Positions 28,701-40,700 of a DNA stretch of 64,000 nt are shown piece after piece. The translations under genes and the position numbers were made by a program. A model generated the notes under the pieces. It had not been told where the DNA came from, did no database searches, and saw only the letters and a list, made by a program, of their open reading frames with translations. Origin of the DNA: Bradyrhizobium xenonodulans (GTDB taxonomy: Bacteria; Pseudomonadota; Alphaproteobacteria; Rhizobiales; Xanthobacteraceae); contig NZ_CP089391.1 in the NCBI RefSeq assembly GCF_027594865.1, positions 2,696,501 through 2,760,500 of the forward strand. The letters are read 5' to 3'. The first letter of the stretch is position 1, and each line of letters opens with the position of its first letter.

Positions 28701-31700
28701 ATCGCGGCGACAACGACCACGGCATCAATCGACGCCGCCGGCAATGTCGGCACGCTCGGCTTCCTGCCGGGTAACACGTCGGGTGGATCGTCGGTGGGCG
28801 GCGCGCTCAACCTCGTCCAGTTCAACACCAACACCATCGCCGGCGTTTCGGACCGTGTGACGCTCCGGGCGGCGGACGACATCGCGGTCAATGCAATCAC
28901 CTCGGACCAGTTCGTCGCCGTTGCGCCGACCTCCGGCAAGGCCGCCGGCGCGCTGGCGCTCAACGGCATCACCTCGCTCGGCTTCCTGAACAACACGACG
29001 CATGCCTCGATCTCGAGCCAGGCCACCGTCTATGCCCCGACCGTCGGCATCCTGGCGCAGCAGGACCTGTCGGTCGTGACACTTGCCGGCGCGATGAGCC
29101 GGAACACCAGCGGCGGTTCGGCGGTCGGGTTGGCGGTCGCCTATCTCGGCGCAAATGCCGACACCGCCGCCTATATCGGCGACAACCATTCCGACATCCG
29201 GCCCGGCCCGTTCAGCTCCAACGATCCGTTTGCCGGCAACAGTGGCGGCAGCGGAGCCGTCAATGTCGACAATCTCACGATCAGCGCGACGACCTCCGGG
29301 CGCATCACGGCGGCGGCGGTCGCGGCGTCGATCTCCGAGCCGCAGGCATCCAGCTTCTCCGACAAGGCGGGCGCGGCCGGCGCCGGCGCGACCGGAGGCA
29401 CCGCCGGCGTGGCGACGGCCGCGAGCAAGATCGGCTCGACCTCGGGATCGAGCACCGAAGGCTTCAGTCTTGATCTCGCCGGCAGCTCGTCGATCAGCGA
29501 CGTCGCGCTCGGCACCAGCGCCTATATCAAGAACACGACGGTCAACAAGTTCACCACGACCGGAACCGTGGCGACCAATACGATCGTTCAGGCGCTCAAC
29601 GACACCATGCTCAACAATGGTTCCGGCTCAGCGGCGCTCAATCTGGCCGGAGCATCCGCCCAGGGGGCTGCGATCGGCGGCGCAATCGCCGCGGCGATGT
29701 CTGACAATGCGACACTCGCCTACATCTCCAGCACCACCATGAACAACCAGAGTTCGGTGACGGTGCAGGCGCTCAATGGCGGCTCGGAGACCGTCGTCGC
29801 GATCGGCGTAGCGGGATCGAAATCCAATGCGGCGTCGCTGTCGGCCTCGGTCGGCATCATCACCGACAGCGCCAACGCCTATATCGAGAGCTCGACGATC
29901 ACGGGGCAGGCGACCGGCGTCAATCGCGCGCTCGAGGTCGACGCCTACCAGACCACGAATATCGCGGTCGGCGGCGGCGTGCTCTACATGTCGGGTGGCC
30001 AGGCCGGCGTCGGCATCGGATTGACCTATGCGTCGATCGCCGACCCCACCGGCGGCAATGCGACCGACGCGCATATCCGCGCGACCTCGATCTCGAACTA
30101 CGACAGTCTCCTGGTGCTGGCCGACAATGCCAGCGTGATCGCGGCCGGTGCGGCCTCGGGCGGCGCCGCGACCAATGGCAACGCGCTGTCGGGTGCCGTC
30201 GTCGTCGACGAGATCAGTCCGACCACGACGGCCTATATCAACAGCGGCGCGACGGTGAACATCAACGTCGGCGGCGTGACCGTGCTGGCCGACAGCGGCG
30301 CAGTGTCTGCGCTGGATACGGCGCTCGGAAATCTCGTCAAGAAGTCGAACAACAATCATCTCGCCGAGGACACCTGCACGGTGCGCAGCGGCACGGGCGG
30401 ACAGAACTGCATCGATTTCAGCGCGGCCGCGCTCAATGGCGGCACCGGCAACGGGCCCGGTGCCAGCATCGTTTCGGTGGCGGGCGTCGTCAACGCCGCC
30501 CAGAACGCAATCGGCGCCTCGATCGTCTACGACACCATCGCAACCACCCATTCGGCTTACATCGCCAACGTGCTGCTGCAGGCTTCGACCGCCAACGGCC
30601 GCGTCAATGTGAGCGCGGTCGATTCCTCCAAGATCCAGTCGGTCACGATCGGCCTCACCGGCGCGACCGGACAGTTCGCCGGCGTCGCCGGCACGACGAT
30701 CAGCTCGATCACCAACACGGTTTCGGCCGCAATCGGCAACGGCCAGTCCAGCGCGTCGAATTCGACGGTTTCCGCCACCAACGTCTCCGTCACGGCGAGC
30801 GACAATTCCAGCATCAAGGGCAGTGCCGCCGTCGCGGCGGGTGCACCCAGCGGAAACGCCGGCGGCCTTGCGCTGGTCTACAGCAATATCGCCAATAATG
30901 TGAGCGCCGGCGTGACCGGGTCCAAGGTGACCGCGACAGGCAGCGTCGCCGTCGGTGCCAGCTCGAACGCCAGTATCTCAAACGTCGCCATCGGCATCGC
31001 GGCGTCTTCGCAGGTCGGGCTTGCGGGCTCGGTCGTCACCAGCCTGATGGGCACCAACGTCACCGCCAGCATCAGCGCCGCCGGCACCAACGGTGTCAAC
31101 GGCGCTGACGTCATGGCGACCAACAATGTCGGGGTGATCGCCAGCAATTCGGACAGGATATCCGCGATCGCCGGCGCGCTCTCCGTCTCGACCGGCGCGG
31201 CCGGCGGCGCGGGTTCGCTGGTGACAAACCAAATCACGGGAACGACCGCGGCCTATATCAGCGGGGCGAACACCAAGGTCGATGCGCTCGGCACCAGCTC
31301 GACCGATACGCTGTCGGTCAACAACGGCTCGCTGGCGCATGCGGTCGATCTGGGCGGCTTCCAGGCACCGACCGACAACACGCCCGATCTGACCGAGAGC
31401 CAGGACACGGTGCGCGGCCTCGCCGTCGTCGCCAGCTCGCACCAGGCCGTCGTGACCAACGTCGCCTCGCTCGCCGCGAGCTCCAGCATCGCCATCATGA
31501 TCAACCCGATCACCAACGTGATGAGCGGGTCGACCAGGGCCTATATCGACAGCGCGGCCATCGAGACCCGCCTGACCTCTTCGACGCTGGCGCCGCAGAT
31601 CGAGGTCGCGGCGTCGAGCTTCTCCTATTCCGGCGCGTTCGGCGCCGGCATCGTCTGGGGCAGCAGCGGCGGCGGTGGCGCGACGATCATCTCGACGACG

Positions 31701-34700
31701 ATGTCGCGCGGCACCTTCGCCTACATCACCAATGCCACGGTCGGCGGCGTGTCCTCGTCGAGCCCGACGGTCGGCGCCGTCACCGTGAAGGCCAATGCCG
31801 AGCAGGATGCCTCGTCGGTCGCCGTCGGCTTCAACAGTGGTTCTGTGGGGCTGAACGTCTTACAGGCGACCACGGAAGCCTATGTCGACGGCGGCGCGCT
31901 GACGGCCTCGTCACTCACCGTGAACGCCAACAATTACACCGGCATCGCCTCGGCGAACGGCTCGGGCGCCTATGGCAGCCAGGCCGCGATCGGCGCGGCC
32001 TTCCTGGTGCAGGTCTCCTCGAACCGGACCGAGGCCTATGTCGGCGACGAATTCCACTATCAGGGTAATGGCGCCGCGCACACGACCGCGCTCAATTTGA
32101 GCGGCGCGCTTGACGTCGAGGCCTTTACCAAGAACCGCTTCCAGGCTTATTCGGTCGGCGGCGCGCTCTCGACCGGCACGGCCGCGATCGCCGGCATGGC
32201 GAACATCGAGATCGCCAACAACACCACCATCGCCGGCGTCTACGACACCACGCTGCAATCGGTGACGGGCGGTGCGGCCGGTGCGGTCACCATCGCCGCG
32301 ACCGAGGACGTCGCGATCAAGGAGATCGCCGGCGCGCTCGCGGTCGGCGCCAGCGGGGCGGGGGTCGGCGTCGGAGCCGCCGCCAACGTCATCGTGTTCA
32401 AGAGCCGGACCATTGCCGAGAGCTGGAACAGCAATCTGAACTCGTCAGGTGCGATCAATGTCGGCGCGCTCAGCACCAAGGAAGTGCTGTCCTACGCGGT
32501 GACGGCGGGTATCGGCGGCAGCGTCGGCATCGGTGCGACGGTCGGCGTCATCATCATCGGAACCAACACCGCCGATGCCGACACCCAGGGCCAGCAGACC
32601 GGCCAGCTCAACCAGGGCGGCAACGGCACCATCGCGTCCGTGAACAGCGGCACCAGCAACACGCACGGCAGCAACGCCGTCGCGAGCGGCACGGCCGGCA
32701 ATCCGAACAGCGCCAATGTCAGCTCGACCTACGACGTCAGCAATGTCCTGAGCGGCGGCAACGACGTCGTGGTCGCGCAGATCGCCGGCGGCAACGTCAC
32801 GGGCACGCAGGTCAATGTCGCGGCCACCAGCGCCAACGCGGCGAAGATGTATCTGCTCGGCGCCGGCTTTGCGAAGAACGTCGGCATCGGCGCCGGCATT
32901 GGCTATACCAGCGTCAACAGCACCGTGCTCGCCAATCTGAGCGACTACGGACGCAACGGCTCCGGCGTGCTGGTGGCCGCAGATACGCCTCTGGCCGTTT
33001 CGGCGCCCTCCGTCGCCGTTGCCGCGGTCGTCAAGGACGCAACCACCGGACCTTATGCCGGCAAGACCATCGACACCGAGGCGATCGCCGGCGGTGCGGC
33101 GCTCTACTTCGGCGCGGACGCAGCCGTGGCGGTTGGCAATGTCACCAACACCGTGACGGCGCTGCTCGGCGGCCAGATCACCGGCACCGGCGGCAACGGC
33201 GCTGCCGTCATGGCGCTGGATTCGACGACCCAGGTGGTCTTCACCGGCGGCGTCACCGGCGGTGCCGTGGCCGTTGGCGCCTCGGTCGCCACGGCGAGCC
33301 GGACGAGCTCGGTCGCAGCCAGGGTCCTGAATGGCTCCACCATCAACGTCTTGAAGCTGGCGGTCGGGGCGAGCGGGGCTGGCACGTTGACGACGACGTC
33401 AACGGCACTCGGCGGCGGCATCGTCGCCGGCGTCGGCGCGGATGCGGAGGCCCACGAGAATTCCTCCGTGCTGGCGGAGATCGGCTCCAGTGCCTCGATC
33501 ACCACGTCCGCGACCGATATCGGCACGCTGGTGTCAGCATCGATCACGCCCAATCTTTCGAGCGAGGCGATCGGCGTTTCGGTTGGCGGCGGTGCGGTCG
33601 GCGTCGCCATCGCCCAGTCCACGGTCGGTGCCACGGTGACGGCCGATGTCGGCGACAATGCCAGCTTCTCCGGCGGTGCGCTCGCCGTGACCGCCATGGC
33701 GCTGGTTCCGACCAGCGGCACGACGACCTGGGCCAAGGCGCTCGCCGGCGGCGGTGGCTCGCTGATCGGCGCGCAGGGCAGCTACGCCAAGGCGTTGGAG
33801 AACGCGACGGTCAGCGCCTATGGCGGGACAGGAATTACGCTGCCCAATGCCGACGTGACCATCGCGGCCGAAAACGACAGCGCCCAATACGCCGAGGCGA
33901 CCGGCCTTTCGAGCGGGTTCCTGGCGCTCGGCGCCACCGTCGCGCAGACCTCGTCCAGCGCGCACACCTATGCCTATCTGGGTGCGCCCGCGGACATAGA
34001 TAATCTGAGCCACGGCAATTACACCGGCATCCTCCGGATCACGGCCACCGGCACCGATACCAACGTTTCCAACGCGAAGGTCGGCGCCGGCGGCACCTAT
34101 GCCGGCGCGGCGGCGGTCGCTACCACCAGCTCGACCGCCGTGACCAATGCGCGGTTCGACGGCGGCACGGCGGATGACACGCTCTATTTCGGCGGCCTGC
34201 GTATCAATGCCAAGCACACCACCAATTACATCGCCAACGGCGATGCCTATCAGGCGTCCACGGCCGGCGTGTCGGCCGGCAAGGCGCAGAACGACGTCGA
34301 TTCCACCACCACTGCCGAGATCGGAACGCATCTGATCATCAATTCGGCGGGCGGCAACATGGTCGTCATCGCCAACGACATCGTCAATCAGGGGGGCGGC
34401 GGCGCGCGCTCGGGCTCCGGCGGCTCCTTCTCGGGGGCTGCGGCGCTCAGCACGTCGACCGTCACCCAGACCGTCAATACCAATATCGGCGCCGGCACGG
34501 TGCTGAGCCTCAACGGCGATCCGCGGACCTCGTCGGCGTTCATCAATATCGAGGCCTACAACACGCTGAACACCAACGACACCGCGAGCCTCGCCACCGC
34601 CAGCTTCTTCGCCGGCGGCGGCGCCGAATCCAACATGACGGCGAATGCCACGCTTGCGGTCAACATCAATGCCCGCGAGCTGTTCAGCGCGGGCAAGATC

Positions 34701-37700
34701 TATATCGGCACGGCGGCGAAGATGGCGGCGGCCAACAACGCCAATGCCAGCCTCTACGGCGCGATCGCGGGCGTCGGCGCCAGCACCAACAGCTGGGTGC
34801 ACGCCAACCAGTCCGTCAATGTCGGCGCCGGCGCGAAGATCGTGGCCTGGCGCGACATCAACATCTATGCGGGCCTCGCCGGCGACGGCAGCGTGTTCAG
34901 CAGCGTGCAGGCGATGGCGACGACGGTCGTCTACAACAACACCGCCATTCCGATCTCCACCCTCTACCGCGGCACGGCCAATGCAGACGACACCACGAGC
35001 CTGACGCTGGCCCCGACCTCGAGCGTGCTCGGCGCGCGCGACATCTATCTCGGCGCAACGCAGGGGCAGGTCACGGCGGCCGGCAACGGCAGCAACTACA
35101 ACCCGTATCTCGACATCTTCAGCGCCAAGAACAGCGACAACCACAGCCACACCAGCGGAACCGGCGATGTCGCGCTCAATGGGCTCGTGGTGGCGGGCAT
35201 CAACAACGATTTGACGATCACGATCGAGCTCGGCGCGAGCACGCCGACGCTGAGCACGACGAGCCCTTACTCCGCGCTGACCCTCGAGTCCGTTTCCGAC
35301 GTCAATCACTTCAGCCCGGTGATGAGCTGGAACCACCAGACGGTCCAGTACACCGTCGTCGGCAACTTCAATCCCTACCAGCTGGTGGTCAACCAGCTGG
35401 CGACGCTGACCGGCCTGACCGCGGCGCAGGTCCGCTCTCAGCTTGCCGCGGCGACGCCGACGGCGCCCGCGACGATGTCGCCGTCCGGCACCGATCCGAC
35501 CGGCGACGTCCAGCGCCAGATCGACACGTTGATCAAGCAGGCGCCGTTCACCTCCGACGCGCCCGGCAACGCCTTCGCGTTCGGCGACATCATGGTGTCC
35601 GCCGGCAACGTCTCGATCCTGGCGCAGAAGCTGACCGGAAACAGCGGCACGAACCCGGCCGCGCCCGCGGTCATCGCGCGCAGCTCGCCCTTGATCAAGA
35701 TCGAGAACAAGGGCCTCGACTTCATGAGCCTGGGCAACCTCACGGTCACCGACGTGACCGGAGGCAACATCACCTACCGCCAGATCGACCATGTCGACCC
35801 GGATTCGCACTCCAACGTGACCTTCACCGCGATGCCGAGCGCCACGCCGGTCATCGACGTCTCGGCCACCTACAACCGCCTGGATCCGGACTCCGGTCAG
35901 GGCATCGACCAGAACGGCAATGTGCTGACCCGCACGCCCGACATCTATTTCAACGGCGCCGTCAACAATCCGAACGGACTGCTCAAGATCGTCAACAATC
36001 TCGGCAGTGTCGTCGCATCGCAGTCGCTCAGCGCCGCGACCGTCCAGATCGTGGTGCCCAAGGGCACGTTCACCTTCCTCGGCGGCATCGGCAGCTTCTA
36101 CGACAGCGGCAGCGCGGTCACCTCGCAATGGGCCAGCACCGAAAACAGGCCGGAAGATGCGCTGACGGCGGTGATGACCGCCGCGACCTATCTCGGCGCC
36201 TACGGCGACTACTACACCGCTCCGCACATCGGTTCGGGATCCGATCACCCCTATTTCTATTACTGCTGCGCAGACGGCAGCCACGGCGTGTATCAGCCGG
36301 TCGCCAACGCCGACGCCAGCACGATCTTCACTGCGCGCATGCTGATGACGTACTACGACGGCCTCTCGCTCTATTCGGCCATCTTCCTGCCGATAGGCCG
36401 GGGCACGCCTGGGAACACCAGCACTCCCGATGCCGGCAGCGTGCCGGACATCCCGACCCTCAAGATCATCGAGGGGCAGTCGCCGGACTCGACCAATGTC
36501 GTGCTCGCGCAGTGGAAGAAAACGACTTATGACGGCCGCAACGTTTACACCGATAGCGGTCCGTACAAGACGCCGTTCAATTGTGCGAGAGACTGCGACA
36601 GCTCGGGCTTCTTCCAGGTCATCAATATCCAGCCGGATGCGATCACGCCGAAGACCGCGGACGCGCCGGCCACCGCGACTGCCACCCGGACCATCAGCGG
36701 CCAGGCGGTCATCATCTCGGCGTCGGTGATCAACATCAACGGCACCATCCAGGCCGGCTCGAGCAGCAACTACTCGGTCGACATCGGCGCCGCGGCGTAC
36801 GATGCCATCTATGGCAGCAACGGCCTCAAGAACCGCAACAATGGCGCGGATTTTGCCGCGGCGCAGGCCAATGCGCGGAACGGCGTCTATTACGACGTCT
36901 CGGGCGCCGTGACGGCGTCGGCCAGCGGCGACGCCAAGATCGGGGTCAGGTACAACGCTCTCACCGACCAACTCATCCTCAACGGCGTGGCGCAGGGCGC
37001 CGGCGGCTACGTCTATCTCAACGGCAAGATCATCTCGACCTCGACCGACAGCACCCAGACCCAGGGAAACATCGAGATCAAGGGCGGCGCCGGCGCGGTC
37101 ACGGTCAACAACACGAGCGGACTTGCGCTCGTCACCAACACCATCAATACCGGGGCGACCGCCCAGAGCGTGGTCGAGATCGTCGACCAGCTCAAGGGGA
37201 AGACGACGTGGTGGGTCTACGATCCCAAGGCCGCGAGCAACCAGCAGGTCTCGCGATACGAGGTCAACAGCGTCACAGCGGCCGCACCTGACGCCTCGAT
37301 GCTTGCAGCCAGGACCGGAACTGCGGGCATTCAGTACGCGACCAAGGAGAACATGCTCTATCAATGGGTCGACACCGCGACGCTGGATCGTCTGCCGACC
37401 AGCACGCAGTTTGACTACGGCTGGAGCTTCACGCCCAATCAGGTCACCGGCGAGAACTGGACCCGCTCGACCAGCCTGGTTTCAGGCACGCAGAGCAGCA
37501 ACTACCAGAAGGTCACCACAGCCACGGGCGGCTATCACTGGGCGGGGGGCGTTAACCCGGATGGGACCCCAGTTGGACTCAACACCCACTCCAACGCTTG
37601 CTGCGGCGCGGACGCCCAGTACAACTGGTACCAGCAGATCTACGATCACCTGACGCTCTCGCTGACCAACACGGTCAAGGCGTCGAATCCGATCAACATC

Positions 37701-40700
37701 AAGTTCATCGGCGGCAGCAGCAGCGACGTCGTGGTCAATTCGACCTCCGGTATCGTCATCAACGGGTCGATCAACAACCAGCAGGGGACGACGACGCTGG
37801 CCGCCACCGGCGCCAACTCGTCCATCACGGTCGGCGCCAATGCCAACAACCCGGTGATCTCGGGGACGAGCGTGACGCTTCGGGGTGACGGCGGCATCGG
37901 CACGCTCGGTACCACCAAGGCTCCCGTCCAGGTGCAGCTCTATGGCGGCAGCCTGACCGCCAGCTCAATCGACCACGACATCGCGATTTCCGCGATCGGC
38001 GCGCTGTCGATCAACCAGGTGAAGGTGAACTCGGCCGGCGCAACGCCGCAGGGCAACGTCTTCCTTTCGGCAACGGGCGACATCAACTCGGCGTCCGCCT
38101 ACAACGTCGCCAACCCCGTGGTGATCGGCAAGAACATCGAGATCAACTCCACCTCGGGCGCGATCGGCGCGAAGAGTGCCGTCGTCAATGGCGCGTCCAC
38201 CCTGACCAACATCAATCCGCTGGTGATCCAGGCGACGGGGACGGTTCAGGCGAACGGCGCCGTCGATGGCGGCGTTCTCGACAGCGCCTCGGCCACCGGC
38301 ACCTACATCATCCAGTCCAAGGGCGATCTCCGCCTCGGCACGATCCAGTCGACCGGCGGCCCGGTCTTCCTGGAAGCGGCAGGCTCCGACGGCAACCAGG
38401 CCAGCATCCTGAACGGCCGGGCGGCGGTCGGTCTGACCCAGGCGCAGAGCCAGCATCTGCAGGACGTCTGGGCGAGCCTCGACCTGCTCAGCGGCAACGC
38501 CGCCACCAACGCGGTCAACAGCTACCAGTCGATGGTGACGTCGGCCTACAACGACTACTTCCAGCTCAAGAACATCGCCTTCCCGAACGGCAGTACCTAC
38601 AACCCGACCTCGGTGGGGCTGACGGTGCTGCGGGCGCAGGTGGCCGCCAAGCTCGGCATCGATCCCGCCAACGTCACGACGGCGCAGATGAAGACGGAGG
38701 CCACGACGCGGTTCCTGCGGGACCAGTTCCTGCTCGGCAAGATCACCACCGACGAGCTGAAGACCTCGCTGACGTCATTGCTCGGCACCGCGCCCACCGA
38801 TCCGCTGGGGACGGTGTTCGGCAGCTCGCTGTCGACGACGCTGTTCACCAAGCTGTTCGACGGCGTCTCGACATCCAGTCAGCGCATGCCGAGCAACACG
38901 GCGCTGCAAACCGCGCTGAATGCCTACAACGCAAACTACACCTACACGCTCGCATCGACCGAGCGGGTCTACGGCATCATCACCGCGGGTTCGCAGTGGA
39001 CCCAGAGCCAGCTCGCCTACACGGTGTCGTCGTCGGCCGTTGGCGCGGCACCGCCGCCGATCGACGAGAACGTCGTGGCCAATGTCAGCGCCAACCAGAT
39101 CATGCTGTACGCGCCGCGCGGCTCGGTCGGCAATTCGGCCGCGCCCCAGACCTTCACCTTCACCAGCGTCGATTCCTCGTCGCTGACGCCGGAGCAGCGG
39201 GGATTGCTGGCCACCGCCGGTCCCGGCCAGCTCACCGTCGGCGCGGTCACCGACCCGACGACCCACGTCACGACCTATACGGTGAGCCTGTCGCAGCAGA
39301 ACCTCGTCGTCGTCGACAACCCGATCGCGATCTCGGCCAAGGCGCTGACCAATGTCTATCTCGGCAGCAAGAACAGCCTCGCGCTCGGCGGCGTTACCGC
39401 GAATTACGGACCGATCTCGGCCGCGCAGGCCAACGGCATCGCGGTGACCGGCCGCGGCGACGTCAAGCTCGACGCCGTCACCAGCATCTCCGCCAATGTG
39501 AGCGGGCCCGTGATCTCGGGTGATATCGCCAACCTGACCCTGATCGCCGAGCACGGCAATGTCGGCGCCCCCGGTGCCGCCGGAAACAATCCCGCGGCCA
39601 ATTCGAACGCGCTTCAGATCGCGTTCGCCGACCCGTCCAACGACCAGCTCGACCAGGTCTCGTCGGCGCAGGGCATCTATGTGAAGCAGACCACCGGCGA
39701 TCTGATCCTCGGCAACATCTCCGCCGGCAATGCGATCCAGCTCGCTGCGACCGGCAGCATCTACGCCGAAGCCGGCTTCACGGACCGTTCGGCGATCCAC
39801 ATCCTCGGCACCGACCTCGACCTGCGCGCCGGCGGCAGCATCGGCTTCAACGGCTCGACCTTCCAGCCCTTGCAGGTGAACATCTCCGGCGCGGTGACCG
39901 GCTCGGCGGTCGGCGACCTCAGCATCCTCGCCGTCACCGGAGATCTCGCGGTCGGCACCAGCGGCACCTATGGGTCGCTGACGGCGGGCGGCGCACTGAC
40001 GCTGAACGTGGCGCGCGGCGCGCTCGCCATCAATACCAGCATCACCAGCGACGGGCTGATGCAGCTGCTCGCCAACCGCGGCATGACCTTTGCGGCCGGC
40101 ACCAGCACCGTGCCGGTGGCTGCGACCAGTAGCTCTGACGGTGTGACGCTGGTGGCCGCGACACTGTCGATGGGCGCCTATTCGGCCATCAACGCGGCCG
40201 GATTGATCTCGGTGACCACCACGGGCGATGCGACGATTGGCCAGCTCAATTCGTCGCTGTCCTACGCGGCGGCCTCGAACGCGCCATCGATCATCGTCAC
40301 GGCCGGCGGCGTCGCCTCGCTGGGCGCGATCATCGACAATCGCGACGGCCAGACCAAGTTCATCGCGTCCGGCGCGGGCGCCGAGGTGTCGCTGAGTGCG
40401 TCGAACGGCATCGGCAGCGCGACGAGCCGGTTCGCCTTCAACGCCGTGCGGCTGTCGGCAAGCGCCAGCGCTGGCGGCATCTACCTGAAGGCGCTGACCG
40501 ACACCGAGGCGAGCGTGCTGTCCGCGGTGAAGGGCAGCGTGGATATCATCGGCACGGGCGGGCTGACGCTCGACCAGGTCGTGGCGGGCACCGCGACCGG
40601 CGCGAGCGGGTCCTTCAGCGCCGTTGCGAACAACGGCAGCATCGTCATCGGCACCGCAGACAGCAGCGGCTCGCAGACGGTCCACGCCACTCAGAACGTC

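Noticed and set aside
33534..37364. 1276-codon open frame on the minus strand inside the adhesin gene
   Set aside because: Same Arg/Asp/Val-rich shadow composition, with no ribosome site or recognisable motif.
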